Source of the DNA: Streptomyces tanashiensis | GTDB taxonomy: Bacteria > Actinomycetota > Actinomycetes > Streptomycetales > Streptomycetaceae | Reading direction: 5' to 3' | DNA length: 64,000 bases | Assembly: GCF_014648895.1 (NCBI RefSeq) | Contig: NZ_BMRZ01000004.1 | Coordinates: forward strand, 124,001 to 188,000 | In this document: positions 8,388-17,527 of the stretch, in pieces | How positions within the stretch are numbered: the stretch's first letter is position 1 | Layout: every line of letters begins with the position of its first letter | Notes under the pieces: model-generated | What the model saw: only the letters and a program-made list of their open reading frames with translations | What the model was told of the DNA's origin: nothing | Databases searched by the model: none | Made by a program: the position numbers and the translations under genes

Positions 8388-11133
8388 CCGTGCCACCGAC
8401 CGCATCGCAGCGGAGTCGAGCACCACCCCTGACCCGGCTCTGCCCTTCGACCCCAGTGAGCCCCTGCCCAGACTGCGCAGGGAACTGGCCACCGGACCAG
8501 ACGGGCTGTCCGCTCGCGAGGCTGCCCGCCGGCTCGCCGTCCACGGTCCCAACGAGGTACGGCGCAAGGCTCGCTCCTCTTTCGCGCGGGAGCTGGTGGG
8601 GCAGTTGATCCACCCCCTGGCCCTGCTGCTGTGGGCCGCAGCCGGGCTGGCCTTCCTCGCGGACCTCGGGGTGCTCGGCTGGGCGATCCTCGCGGTCATT
8701 GCCGTCAACGCGGCCTTCGCGCTGCTTCAGGAGCGACAGGCCGAGCGGGCGGTGGAGACCCTCGCGCGCTATCTGCCCGAGCACGCCCTCGCCGTACGCG
8801 ACGGCCGGCCGCTCACTGTGGAGGCCCGCGACCTGGTGCCGGGCGATGTGATCGTCTTGGAGGAGGGCGACAAGGTACCGGCCGACGCGCGGGTCACCGA
8901 AGGCGGAATGGAAGTCGATCTGTCGATGCTCACGGGGGAGTCCGTCCCCGCCGAACGCATGGCCGCGGCCGGGCTCCTCGGGGCCCCGTTGCTGGAGGAG
9001 CCGAACCTCGTCTTCAGCGGGACGACCTGCGTCGAGGGACAGGCTCGGGCCGTCGTGTTCGCCACCGGCAACCACACCGAGCTCGGCCGGATCGCCGCCC
9101 TCAGCCAGCGAACCCGGCGCGAGGCCAGTCCCCTGGAGCGGCAGGTCAAGAAGGTGGCCTGGCTCATCGCCGGCGTCGCAACGGGCATGGGGTGCGTTTT
9201 CCTGGTCCTGGGCGTGGTCGTCGGGCTGCCGGTGACCGACTCCCTCATGTTCGCCATCGGGCTCCTCGTCGCCAACGTCCCGGAGGGGCTGCTTCCGACC
9301 ATCACCCTGGCCCTCGCCGTCGGCGTGCGCGCGCTGGCCCGGGAGGGCGCTCTGGTGAAGCGACTCAGCGCGGTGGAGACGCTCGGCTCGACGACTGTCA
9401 TCTGTACGGACAAGACCGGCACGCTGACCCGCAACCGCATGAGTCTGAGGGTGCTGTGGACCGCAGGTCATGGAACGGAACCCGGCCCCTGGGCTCAGGA
9501 GCTGGCACGGGCGAGCGCGCTGTGCACCACGGTCACCGGTGACGAGGACGGTGAGCTGCACGGCGATCCGACCGAGGCCGCCCTCGTCACGGGGTCCGCC
9601 GACCGCGAGGCCCCGGTGGATCTCACGCGGCGCGACGAGGGACGGCGCAGGCTGTTCCGCTTCGACCCGCGGCTGCGGCTGATGTCGGTCGTGCAGGTCG
9701 ACGAGGCGACGAGTCGCCTGCGGATCATCACCAAGGGGGCGCCTGAAGCCGTCCTGACCCGCGTGCATCCCGACTCCGCCACGGAGGCAGCCCGCTCGGC
9801 GGCGGAGGAGCTGGCCCAGGGTGGCATGCGGGTCCTCGCCGTTGCCGCGCGCGACCTGCCGTCGGGCGCGGAGTCGCCGTCGAACCGTCAGGAAGCCGAA
9901 TCGGGACTGACACTGCTCGGTCTTGTCGGACTGTACGACCCGCCGCGCCCCGAGGTGGCGGAGGCCGTCCGCCGCTGCCACGAGGCCGGGATACGCGTGC
10001 ACATCGTGACGGGGGACAGCGGAGCCACCGCTGCGGCGGTGGCCCGGGAGGTAGGCATCGGAGTGCCCGGCCTCCAGGTCGTCGCGGCTTCCACGTTGCT
10101 GGGCGACGATGAGCTCGACCGGCTTTTGGTGGAGGGCGACGCCGAGATCGTCTTCGCCCGCTCCTCGCCCGAGACGAAACTCAAGGTGGCCGACACCCTG
10201 CGGGCCCACGGCCGGATCGTCGCCATGACGGGCGACGGCGTCAACGATGCCCCCGCGCTGCACCGCGCCCACATCGGGGTGGCCATGGGACGCTCCGGCA
10301 CGGACGTGGCCCGCGAAGCCGCCACCATGGTGCTCACCGACGACGACTTCGCCACCATCGTGACCGCGGTCGAATCCGGGCGCCGCGTCTACGACAACGT
10401 ACGCAAGTTCATCGTCTACATCTTCGCCCATGCGACTCCGGAGATCGTTCCCTTCCTCGTCTTCGCCCTCTCCGCCGGCGCCGTACCGCTTCCCCTCACC
10501 GTCCTGCAGATCCTCGCCATCGACCTCGGCACCGAGACGCTGCCCGCCCTCGCGCTCGGCAGGGAACGCTCCGAGCCCGGCATCATGCAGCGGCCGCCCA
10601 GGCCACGGCATCAGGGCGTCATCTCCCGCGACATGCTCGTCCGCAGCTGGGGCTACCTGGGACTGGTCTCGGCGGCCCTTGTCATGGCGGGTTACTTCTA
10701 CGTGCTGTGGCGCGCGGGCTGGCAGCCGGGCGATCCCACGGACGCGGGCAGCCCCCTCCACCACGCCTACGTGACGGCCACCACGGCCACCTTCGCCGGC
10801 ATCGTCACCTGCCAGGTAGGCACAGCCCTCGCGGCCCGCACCGACCACGCGGCGCTGCGCGACATCGGGTTGTTCTCGAACCCCTTGCTACTAGCCGGTA
10901 TCGCCTTCGAGCTCGCGTTCACAGCCGCCCTCGTCTATGCGCCCCCGCTCCAACACCTTTTCGGCACGGCCGCCCTTCCCCTGGATGTTGTCCTGCTCAT
11001 CGCGACGTTCCCGGTCCTTGTGTGGGGCACTGACGAGCTGCGGCGTGCAAGGCGGCGACGTCAGCTGCCGGCGGTGGCCCACTCGGTCGCGGCGGTCTCG
11101 GTACCGCCCTGGTCGAGGCGGAAGGGCGGGTAG
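8380..11133 (+). CDS. P-type (P2) cation-transporting ATPase
   Basis: A 917-residue P2-type ATPase with N-terminal cation-ATPase domain, TGES actuator motif (LTGESVPAER), M4 helix VANVPEGLLPT, phosphorylation motif DKTGTLTRN (Asp about 344), hinge TGDGVNDAPALHRAHIG and C-terminal helices. The PEGLLPT form of M4 is like the P2C (Na/K, H/K) group and differs from the VPESLPA form of the second ATPase at 21793, so the substrates may differ. The ATG overlaps the previous gene by 8 bp. The 3' end overlaps the convergent gene at 11061 by about 70 bp. CtpF is the corresponding DosR-regulon pump. Confidence 0.93.
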   Translation: MTDRATDRIAAESSTTPDPALPFDPSEPLPRLRRELATGPDGLSAREAARRLAVHGPNEVRRKARSSFARELVGQLIHPLALLLWAAAGLAFLADLGVLGWAILAVIAVNAAFALLQERQAERAVETLARYLPEHALAVRDGRPLTVEARDLVPGDVIVLEEGDKVPADARVTEGGMEVDLSMLTGESVPAERMAAAGLLGAPLLEEPNLVFSGTTCVEGQARAVVFATGNHTELGRIAALSQRTRREASPLERQVKKVAWLIAGVATGMGCVFLVLGVVVGLPVTDSLMFAIGLLVANVPEGLLPTITLALAVGVRALAREGALVKRLSAVETLGSTTVICTDKTGTLTRNRMSLRVLWTAGHGTEPGPWAQELARASALCTTVTGDEDGELHGDPTEAALVTGSADREAPVDLTRRDEGRRRLFRFDPRLRLMSVVQVDEATSRLRIITKGAPEAVLTRVHPDSATEAARSAAEELAQGGMRVLAVAARDLPSGAESPSNRQEAESGLTLLGLVGLYDPPRPEVAEAVRRCHEAGIRVHIVTGDSGATAAAVAREVGIGVPGLQVVAASTLLGDDELDRLLVEGDAEIVFARSSPETKLKVADTLRAHGRIVAMTGDGVNDAPALHRAHIGVAMGRSGTDVAREAATMVLTDDDFATIVTAVESGRRVYDNVRKFIVYIFAHATPEIVPFLVFALSAGAVPLPLTVLQILAIDLGTETLPALALGRERSEPGIMQRPPRPRHQGVISRDMLVRSWGYLGLVSAALVMAGYFYVLWRAGWQPGDPTDAGSPLHHAYVTATTATFAGIVTCQVGTALAARTDHAALRDIGLFSNPLLLAGIAFELAFTAALVYAPPLQHLFGTAALPLDVVLLIATFPVLVWGTDELRRARRRRQLPAVAHSVAAVSVPPWSRRKGG

Positions 11134-11732
11134 GCGTCCGTCATGAGGCTCGCGTACGCGGCGACGCGCAGGACCCAGCGGTTCAGCCCAACGATCAGAG
11201 CGAACAGGTCGCGCGGATAACGGTCGGTGAAGGCCACGGCGAAGCCCGCGATGAGGGCGAGCAGGGTGATCAGGCCGCCGCTCCACCAGCCGGCGCGGAT
11301 GCCGCCGGTGAAGAAGGCGATGATCAGGTAGTGGGGGATGGCGAGCAGCCACCACTTGACCAGTACCTGCGAGCGGGAGAGCTGCTCCGGGTAGGCGATG
11401 TCGAGCCGGGCGGGGTAGTCGGGTTCGGGGCCGAGGCTGAAGGGCGGGTAGCGGTCGGTGCCGAGGGCGCCGTACGAGTAGTACGACACGCGCCAGGACC
11501 AGCGGAGGACGCCGAGGTTGAAGTCGAACAGGCCCCGTGGGAAGCGTTCGGTGAACAGGATGGCGAAGAACGCGATCACCGTCACGACGAGGAAGGCGAT
11601 CCAGAGGAAGAACAGCACGATCCAGTGGGGGATCACCAGGATCCATTTCACCAGCCACAGCCAGCGGGACAGCTCCTTGTCCAGCTCGGCCGCCACATGC
11701 ACGGGAACATACGGGGCACTCGGGGTGACCAT
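11061..11732 (-). CDS. DUF4389-type membrane protein
   Basis: A 223-residue protein with about four transmembrane helices and two internal repeats: each half has a hydrophobic hairpin followed by RxLFxxxxGxxRWxxRVxxYxxxxTDxYPPFxL. That duplicated signature is DUF4389; the function is unknown. The ATG at 11732 is preferred to the GTG at 11741 because the GAGGAAG ribosome binding site overlaps that GTG. It follows a CBS-BON gene whose stop is 5 bp upstream, so it is probably co-transcribed with it. Confidence 0.82.
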   Translation of the reverse strand: MVTPSAPYVPVHVAAELDKELSRWLWLVKWILVIPHWIVLFFLWIAFLVVTVIAFFAILFTERFPRGLFDFNLGVLRWSWRVSYYSYGALGTDRYPPFSLGPEPDYPARLDIAYPEQLSRSQVLVKWWLLAIPHYLIIAFFTGGIRAGWWSGGLITLLALIAGFAVAFTDRYPRDLFALIVGLNRWVLRVAAYASLMTDAYPPFRLDQGGTETAATEWATAGS

Positions 11733-11737
11733 GATCG

Positions 11738-12343
11738 TCACTTCCTCGTCAGGTCGTCGTCTTCGTACGTGAGCCGGTCGACGACCCCCACGACGCCGTC
11801 GACGCTGTCGCAGAGCTTGAGAAGCACCGGAACGAGGCTGCGGCGGCGGACCGTGCCGCTGAGGGTGACCCTGCCATCCGCGACCTCCACCGAGAGGGCT
11901 GACGGGCTCAGCCTCAGGGTGTGGGTGACCACGTCCTCGACGATCTCCTCCTGGATCGCCCGGTCCCGGCGCAGGAACAGCTGGACGAGGTCGCTGCGGC
12001 TGAGCACGCCCACGAGTAGCCCGTCGTCACCGACCACGGGCAGGCGCTTGACGCCGGCCCGGTCCATCACGCGTGCGGCGCGCACCACGCTCCACTCGGG
12101 TCGGGCCACGACAGCGGGACTCGACATGAGGGCGCCCGCGGTGTCGAGCCCGGCCCCGGAAGCACGGCGGCGAACCAGGTCCGCCTCCGAGACCACGCCG
12201 AGTGGTCGGTTCGACTCGTCCACCACGCACACCGCGGTGATGTCGAACTCGTCCAGGAGCCGTGCGATCTCCTCGAACGGCGTGCCCCGAACCACGCTGA
12301 CTGCCGTGGGTGTCATGAGATCCGCGACACTGCGGTGCCTCAT
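11738..12343 (-). CDS. CBS-pair plus BON domain protein
   Basis: A 201-residue protein: CBS 1 (VADLMTPTAVSV... PLGVVSEADLV), CBS 2 (ALMSSPAVVA... KRLPVVGDDGLLVGVLSRSDLV), then a BON domain from about residue 130 (VEDVVTHTLRL... VEVADGRVTLSGTVRRRS). CBS pairs commonly bind AMP/ATP or NAD-like ligands and BON domains often contact membranes, so a membrane-linked energy sensor is plausible (inference). It sits between a DUF4389 membrane protein and an ion channel, consistent with that idea. Confidence 0.92.
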   Translation of the reverse strand: MRHRSVADLMTPTAVSVVRGTPFEEIARLLDEFDITAVCVVDESNRPLGVVSEADLVRRRASGAGLDTAGALMSSPAVVARPEWSVVRAARVMDRAGVKRLPVVGDDGLLVGVLSRSDLVQLFLRRDRAIQEEIVEDVVTHTLRLSPSALSVEVADGRVTLSGTVRRRSLVPVLLKLCDSVDGVVGVVDRLTYEDDDLTRK

Positions 12344-12384
12344 CGCTCGTCACCTTCTCACGCGTTCGACCGGCGCCCCCACGT

Positions 12385-13296
12385 TCAGGATCGCCCGCTG
12401 CCGCCGTACTGGGGAGGGCCGTCCGGCCCCTGGGGATGCCCGTGGTCGTCGGCGTAGGCCGCGAAGACCCGCTCGGGTCCCCCGTCCGTGTGCAGGAAGC
12501 TTTCGTCGAGCACCACGGCCAGGTCTTCCAGTGCCCTCCGCAGTACCGACGCGGAGAGCCTGACGTCCGGGTGGTGCGCCCCGTCGGCTTGGTCCGCGAG
12601 GCCGAGGGCGTGGCGGATCTGCCGGGGCAGGGACGTGTTGTCGTCCCCGTCGTGGAAGTAGTACGACTCGGCGTACTGAAGGAAGTCGACGGTGATGGTG
12701 GAGAGCGCCGAGGCGAGTCCGTCCAGGAGCGCGGCGCCGCCGTCGGAGTCGAGGGCCTGGGCGGTGGCGCTGCTGCGGCGCACGTGCGAAAGCCGCAGGG
12801 CCAGCGATCTGCGGCGGGCCAGCGCCGGGTAGATACCGAGGATCCACGCGACGGTCGCCGACAGCAGGACGAACCCCACGAGAGCCTCCATGGGGGCGAG
12901 TACGCGCAGCCATCCGGAGGCCGGCGCGATATCGCCCAGTCCGAGCGTGGCAAGGGTGACCAGCGAGATGTAGAGGGCGTCGAGCGGGCCCGCGTGTTCG
13001 GATGGAACGAGCCCTGTCGCGTACGAGAAGTCCTCCGGCATGTGGGGCCAGTAGATGAGCCCCCACCCCACGGCCACCGTCAGCGCCCACGCGGCGACGA
13101 CCACCACCATGCCGAGCGGGCCCGCTAGACCGGCCGGCCGCCTCCGCCCCCCGAGGCGTGCGGACAGCCACCAAAGGGACACCATCACCAACCTGCTCAG
13201 ACCTCCGTGACGGGTCGGGTGCCAGAGCGTGTGGAACACGTCCCGGAGGATGAACAGCACCAGGACAGCACCCACCGGTGTCGCAAGCCACGTCAT
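12385..13296 (-). CDS. Two-pore-helix ion channel (potassium channel family)
   Basis: A 303-residue integral membrane protein with an N-terminal hydrophobic helix, a second near residues 60-80, then a pore loop TLATLGLGDIAPASGW and a following helix. The filter is TLGLGD, not the canonical TVGYGD, so ion selectivity is uncertain. The cytosolic C-terminal half (about 140 residues) is helical and lacks a recognisable RCK domain. The ATG MTWLATP is chosen because the frame upstream loses membrane-protein character. It lies upstream of the CBS-BON and DUF4389 genes on the same strand. Confidence 0.85.
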   Translation of the reverse strand: MTWLATPVGAVLVLFILRDVFHTLWHPTRHGGLSRLVMVSLWWLSARLGGRRRPAGLAGPLGMVVVVAAWALTVAVGWGLIYWPHMPEDFSYATGLVPSEHAGPLDALYISLVTLATLGLGDIAPASGWLRVLAPMEALVGFVLLSATVAWILGIYPALARRRSLALRLSHVRRSSATAQALDSDGGAALLDGLASALSTITVDFLQYAESYYFHDGDDNTSLPRQIRHALGLADQADGAHHPDVRLSASVLRRALEDLAVVLDESFLHTDGGPERVFAAYADDHGHPQGPDGPPQYGGSGRS

Positions 13297-13412
13297 CCCC
13301 GCATTCTTCCCACGACCGGCGACGGCCTCCCGGCGACCGGCTTCGATCTCAGGCCACTGGCCGTGCCCGCTCGCTCCTTCGGGCGTGCCGTCTCCGCCGC
13401 GTGTCCCTGTTG

Positions 13413-14747
13413 CTACAGCCCGGCTTGCGTCCGGGCCTCGATGCGGCCTCGTACGACGAACGTCAGAGCCGACAGGCGGTTCGACACCACTGGCACCGGC
13501 GGCACAGGGTCCTCGATGCGGCGCGCCGCCTCCGTCAGTGCGGCGAGATCCGCATCGAACCGGGCGCGGGCGGTGGCCAGGGTGTCGGGCCGTTCCGTGC
13601 GGAGCCCGCCGCGCATCACGGTCCGCAGCAGCGGCTCCGAGTCCTCGGGGGGCTCCTCGTTCGCCAGGCCGATGACATCGCGGAAGCCGGGGCCGCGGAA
13701 CACCTGCTTCGGGGCGGGAGTCGTCACCTTCGCCGACGAGAGCTTCATGACGGGCCGGCCGTCGTACTCGACCAGCTTGTACGCAGCGTCCAGATACGGT
13801 GCGTCGGCGGCCGTGCCGACCTTCGTCCCCACGGCGAAGACGTCGATGGGCGCCCCGTCCCTCACGAGCGCGGCGACGGCGTACTCGTCGAGGCCGCCAC
13901 TCGCGATGATCCGCACGTCTCTCAGCCCCGCCGCGTCGAGTGCGGTACGGGCGCGTCGGGCGAGGACTCCGAGGTCGCCGCTGTCGAGGCGGATTCCGCA
14001 CCCCGGTCCGAGCCGCAAGTCGCTCAGGACGCGCGCGGCCGTCGCGACCCCGCGGTCGGTGTCGTACGTGTCGACCAGGAAGGTCACCGGGCCCGGATGG
14101 GTGCGCGAGAAGGCCCGGAACGCCTCCTCCTCGGAGGCGAACGTCTCGACGTAGGAGTGCGCCATGGTGCCGGATGCGGGAATGCCGTACCGGGTCGCGG
14201 CGGCGACGTTGCTGGTGCCGCTGAACCCGACCAGGGCGCAGAGGCGCGCCGCCTCCAGGCCGGCCTCGGGCCCGTGGGTCCGGCGGAGGGAGAAGTCCAC
14301 CAGCGGCCGCCCGGCGGCGGCCAGCACACACCGCGCCGCTTTGGAGGCGACCGCCGTCTGGTGGCAGACGAGGGACAGCAGGTAGGTCTCCACGAGCTGG
14401 GCCTGCGGCAGGGGCGCGGTGACTTCCAGGAGCGGCTCACCGGCGAGGACGAGCCGTCCTTCGGGTACGGCGCGGACCTGGCCGTCGAACGACAGGCCGT
14501 GCAGCGGTTCCAGGTCCTCGACCGGCCGGCGCAGCGCCTCGGCGAACTCCAGCACGTCGGGGCGGCTCACCCGGAACCGGGAAAGGTAGTCGAGGGCCGG
14601 TTCGAGCCCCGCCGAGACGAGGAATCCGCGGCCCGGGGGGAGGTCGCGGACGAAGAGGCTGAAGGTGGCCGGGGCCCGCATGTCCTCCCGCAGGTACGAG
14701 AGCGCCATCGTGACCTCGTACAGGTCGGTGCTGGTCACCTGGGACAT
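13413..14747 (-). CDS. pncB: Nicotinate phosphoribosyltransferase
   Basis: A 444-residue NAD-salvage enzyme (nicotinate + PRPP to nicotinate mononucleotide). Family signatures in order: STDLYEVTMALSYL at the start, SGTSNVAAATRYGIPASGTMAHSY, DTYDTDRGV, IRLDSGDLGVL and IASGGLDEY. M. tuberculosis pncB2 (Rv0573c) belongs to the DosR regulon, so its place in this island fits NAD maintenance in dormancy. No strong ribosome binding site precedes the chosen ATG. A strong hairpin just upstream suggests it has its own promoter. Confidence 0.93.
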   Translation of the reverse strand: MSQVTSTDLYEVTMALSYLREDMRAPATFSLFVRDLPPGRGFLVSAGLEPALDYLSRFRVSRPDVLEFAEALRRPVEDLEPLHGLSFDGQVRAVPEGRLVLAGEPLLEVTAPLPQAQLVETYLLSLVCHQTAVASKAARCVLAAAGRPLVDFSLRRTHGPEAGLEAARLCALVGFSGTSNVAAATRYGIPASGTMAHSYVETFASEEEAFRAFSRTHPGPVTFLVDTYDTDRGVATAARVLSDLRLGPGCGIRLDSGDLGVLARRARTALDAAGLRDVRIIASGGLDEYAVAALVRDGAPIDVFAVGTKVGTAADAPYLDAAYKLVEYDGRPVMKLSSAKVTTPAPKQVFRGPGFRDVIGLANEEPPEDSEPLLRTVMRGGLRTERPDTLATARARFDADLAALTEAARRIEDPVPPVPVVSNRLSALTFVVRGRIEARTQAGL

Positions 14748-14779
14748 ACTTCGAGCATGAGCGACGGAGCCGTGACCTG

Positions 14780-14824
14780 CACCGCCCAGGGCCGGAGACG
14801 GCCTATGTCCGGCCCTGGGCGGTG
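14780..14824. terminator. Strong hairpin overlapping the stop of a CBS-BON gene
   Basis: A perfect 17-bp inverted repeat (arms CACCGCCCAGGGCCGGA and its complement, 14780-14796 and 14808-14824) with an 11-nt loop containing the TAG stop of the CBS-BON gene at 14803. It most likely ends that transcript before pncB. No T-run follows, as is common in Streptomyces. Confidence 0.7.
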
Positions 14825-15456
14825 AGCTCGCACCGTACGTCCACCACGCCTTCGACAGCGCGGGCCAGGCGGGCCGCCAGCGGGATGAGCGCGCTGTCGC
14901 GGACTTCGCCGGCCAGGGTGACGACTCCGGCGTCGACACGGACGTCGACCTGGTGGTGGGAGAGCGGGAAGAGGTGCTCGATGACGTCGCGGCGCACCTC
15001 GGCAGCGAGGTCGTCGTCCGGACGGAGGAAGACCTTGAGGAGGTCGGAGCGGCTCACGATCCCCTGGATCGTGCCGTCGGCGTCGACGACCGGCAGCCGC
15101 TTCACGCGGTGGGCGGCCATGAGACGCGCGGCCTGAGGCAGTGACGCCTTGGGATCGACGGTGACGGCGGGCGAGGTCATCAGGTCCTCGGCCCTGTGAA
15201 AGCCGGCCTTGGCGGTGGCGTCGAGACGGCGCATCTGTTCGACGATGCCGAGGCGGTGGTCGTGGAACTCCTCCTTGTGGAGCAGATCAGCCTCGGAGAC
15301 CACTCCGACGACACGGCCCTCGCCCTCGACCACGGGCACGGCCGTCACCTTCCACCGCTCCATGGTGGCGACGATCTCCTTGAACTCCGCGCCGGGCAGG
15401 ACGGCGACGACCTTCGTGGTCATGATGTCGGCGACGGTGAACGGCTGAGGTGTCAT
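14803..15456 (-). CDS. CBS-pair plus BON domain protein
   Basis: A 217-residue protein: CBS 1 (VADIMTTKVVAVLPGAEF... VVGVVSEADLLHKEEF), CBS 2 (LMTSPAVTVDP... KRLPVVDADGTIQGIVSRSDLLKVFLR), then BON (VRRDVIEHLF... VRVDAGVVTLAGEVRDSALI). The ATG follows GTGAGGAAC. It is 10 bp downstream of the cyclic-nucleotide-binding-domain gene and probably shares its promoter. The same two-gene order recurs at 26957-28067, and the two CBS-BON proteins are close paralogues (both have LLxKEEF and LKVFLR). Confidence 0.92.
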   Translation of the reverse strand: MTPQPFTVADIMTTKVVAVLPGAEFKEIVATMERWKVTAVPVVEGEGRVVGVVSEADLLHKEEFHDHRLGIVEQMRRLDATAKAGFHRAEDLMTSPAVTVDPKASLPQAARLMAAHRVKRLPVVDADGTIQGIVSRSDLLKVFLRPDDDLAAEVRRDVIEHLFPLSHHQVDVRVDAGVVTLAGEVRDSALIPLAARLARAVEGVVDVRCELTAQGRT

Positions 15457-15466
15457 GACTTGTTCC

Positions 15467-15871
15467 TCACGTGAGGAGTCGGCGCTCCTGCGCCGCCGCG
15501 ACGGCCGCGGACACTGCTTCACCGATCGAGACGTCCTGTGCGCAGAGATCCCGGACCGTCCGCCCGTCGAACTCGAGGGCGTGCACCTCGGTGATGGCCG
15601 TGGCGCCGAAGCGCCACTGGTACGGAGGGATCATCCAGGAACAGCCGAGGAGATCGCCGGACACCAGCGTGTCGACGAGAGCGCGGCCGGAACCGGGGAG
15701 GTGCTTGTCCAGCTCGACCCGCCCGGACTCGATGATCCAGAAACGGTCGGCATGCTGCTGCTCGCGGAACATGCGCGTATCCGCGGCGAACCGGACCTGA
15801 CGCGCCCGTCGCAGGAGCTGGTCCCGCGCCGCCGGAGCGAGTTCGTTCAGCAGCATCCACTTGGTGCTCAT
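15467..15871 (-). CDS. Stand-alone cyclic nucleotide-binding domain protein
   Basis: A 134-residue Crp/Fnr-type cupin domain without the DNA-binding helix-turn-helix: LLRRARQVRFAADTRMFREQQ, IIESGRVELDKHLPG, VSGDLLGCSWMIPPYQWRFGATA. It has an Arg in the ATAITE phosphate-binding-cassette area, but the classic RAA motif is absent. It probably acts as a ligand-binding sensor rather than a transcription factor. The ATG follows GGGAGGCAC. A GGGRCC-N4-GGYCCC palindrome lies about 75 bp upstream. Confidence 0.85.
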   Translation of the reverse strand: MSTKWMLLNELAPAARDQLLRRARQVRFAADTRMFREQQHADRFWIIESGRVELDKHLPGSGRALVDTLVSGDLLGCSWMIPPYQWRFGATAITEVHALEFDGRTVRDLCAQDVSIGEAVSAAVAAAQERRLLT

Positions 15872-15946
15872 GATGTGCCTCCCGCCCTTTCCCCACAGGC
15901 TTCCGCGCGGCGGGTGGGCATCGGGAGGGCCGTACGGGTCACACCG

Positions 15947-15962
15947 GGGACCGAAGGGCCCC
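15947..15962. promoter_or_regulatory. DevR/OsdR-like palindrome, site 3
   Basis: GGGACCGAAGGGCCCC, an almost perfect GGGRCC-N4-GGYCCC copy 75 bp upstream of the cyclic-nucleotide-binding-domain gene and just past the stop of the metallo-beta-lactamase-fold gene. Confidence 0.6.
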
Positions 15963-15965
15963 GCC

Positions 15966-17393
15966 TCAGCGGACCAGGACGGCCTCCCCGGAGCGGGGAA
16001 CGACGGCCGTCCAGCCCAGTTCGTGGTCGATGCGGTCGCGCAGGGCCTCGGACGCGGCCGGTTCGCCGTGGACGAGGTAGGTGGTGTGCGGGGGAGGGGC
16101 GCCGCGCAGCCAGTCGATGATCTGTCCGGCGTCGGCGTGGGCCGAGAAGTGGGGTACGTCGGCGACCTCGGCCCGTACGGGAACGTACTCGCCGAACATC
16201 TTGAGCGCCCGGGCCCCGTCCACGAGGTCTCGGGCCCGGGTGCCGGCCGCGGCGAAGCCGACGATGACGACCGCGTTGCGCGGATCGGGGAGCAGCCGGT
16301 GCAGGTGGTGCAGGACGCGGCCGCCGGTGGCCATGCCGGCCGAGGAGACGATGACGGCGGGACCGTGCGTGCTGTTGATGTCGATGGATTCCTGGACCGT
16401 CCGGGCAGCGAGGAACGGTTCGGGGCTCAGTGCGGCCTCTCCCTCGGCGAGGATCTCCGGCCGCAGCTCGTCCGAACGCTCGCGTACGGCGTCCCGATAG
16501 ACGTCGAGGGCGGCCAGCGCCATGGGGCTGTCCACGTACACGGGCACAGACCGAGGCAGGACGCCCTTGTCGCGCAACAGACCCAGTTCGTGCAGGACGA
16601 CCTCGGTCCGGTCGATCGCGAAGGACGGGATGACGACGGTGCCACTGCGCGCGAGGGCCCGCGCGATCACGGAGGCGAACTCCGACCGGGCGGACTCCTG
16701 GTCGTGGCGGCGGTCTCCGTACGTCGACTCCATGAGCAGCGCGTCCGCGCCCGAGAAGGGCTCGGGCGGCAGCAGCAGCGGGTGTCCGGGCCGGCCCAGG
16801 TCTCCGGAGACGGCCAGCGTGTGGCCGTCCTCCAGGGTGAGGTGCGCCCACGCCGACCCGAGGATGTGCCCGCCGTGGTGGAGCCTCAGCCGGTTGCCGG
16901 CCATGATCTCGACGTCTGCGCCGACCGGGACGGGGTCGAAGAACGACAGCGTCTTCTCGACGTCGGAGTCGTCGTAGAGCGGCTTGGCCGGGCGGTGCTT
17001 GGACCAGCCGTGCTCGTCGGCATGCCGGGCGGCCTCCATCTGGAGGCGGGCGCTGTCGCGCAGCACGATCCCGGCGAGCCGGGCGGTGTGGGCGGTGGTG
17101 AGGATCGGGCCCCGGAATCCTTGCCGGACCAGGCGGGGCAGGTAGCCGCAGTGGTCGAGGTGGGCGTGGGTGACGACCACGGCGTCGACGTCCGCGGCAT
17201 CGCGGGCGAACCGCTCCCAGTTGCGTCGCCGCAAGTTCGCGAAACCCTGGAAGAGACCGCAGTCGAGGAGGATCCGGGCATGGTCGCTCTCGACGAGGAA
17301 CTTGCTGCCGGTGACCGTCCCCACTGCGCCCAGGAAGCTCAGGAGTGCCGGGCGAGGGGTGGTGGGAGCCGGGTTCGGGGCTGCTTCGGACAT
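15966..17393 (-). CDS. Metallo-beta-lactamase/beta-CASP RNase-like hydrolase
   Basis: A 475-residue protein with the zinc motif HAHLDHCGYLPRL, GDLGRPGHPLLLPPEPF, a beta-CASP insert, SSAGMATGGRVLHHL, a further His motif SAHADAGQIIDWL and a C-terminal YLVHGEPAA metal-dependent RNA-specificity domain. These features match the CPSF/Ysh1-like family of RNA exo/endonucleases. Location is cytoplasmic, with a probable role in RNA turnover under stress (inference). The ATG follows GAAGGAGGGC. Two palindromes of the island type lie 60-100 bp upstream. Confidence 0.9.
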   Translation of the reverse strand: MSEAAPNPAPTTPRPALLSFLGAVGTVTGSKFLVESDHARILLDCGLFQGFANLRRRNWERFARDAADVDAVVVTHAHLDHCGYLPRLVRQGFRGPILTTAHTARLAGIVLRDSARLQMEAARHADEHGWSKHRPAKPLYDDSDVEKTLSFFDPVPVGADVEIMAGNRLRLHHGGHILGSAWAHLTLEDGHTLAVSGDLGRPGHPLLLPPEPFSGADALLMESTYGDRRHDQESARSEFASVIARALARSGTVVIPSFAIDRTEVVLHELGLLRDKGVLPRSVPVYVDSPMALAALDVYRDAVRERSDELRPEILAEGEAALSPEPFLAARTVQESIDINSTHGPAVIVSSAGMATGGRVLHHLHRLLPDPRNAVVIVGFAAAGTRARDLVDGARALKMFGEYVPVRAEVADVPHFSAHADAGQIIDWLRGAPPPHTTYLVHGEPAASEALRDRIDHELGWTAVVPRSGEAVLVR

Positions 17394-17454
17394 GGCCAGC
17401 CCTCCTTCGGTGGGGGCCGGTCTCCACCTTCGCATCCGGCCGATCCCATCTTGA

Positions 17455-17491
17455 GGGTCCAATCGGATCCGTCTTGGGACCGACCGGCTCA
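17455..17491. promoter_or_regulatory. DevR/OsdR-like palindromes, sites 4 and 5
   Basis: Two sites in tandem upstream of the metallo-beta-lactamase-fold gene: GGGTCCAATCGGATCC (17455-17470) and GGGACCGACCGGCTCA (17476-17491). Starts are 21 bp apart, about two helical turns, which would suit cooperative binding. The second site is the weaker match. Confidence 0.5.
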
Positions 17492-17527
17492 TGCACCGCA
17501 GGGGGACTCCGCGGAGCGTACTCAAGG

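Noticed and set aside
8197..10848. 883-codon minus-strand frame opposite the first ATPase gene
   Set aside because: Antisense shadow of the ATPase gene without any recognisable motif.
13297..14331. Long N-terminal extension of the ion channel frame
   Set aside because: The extension is the shadow of pncB; membrane-protein character begins only at MTWLATP (13296).
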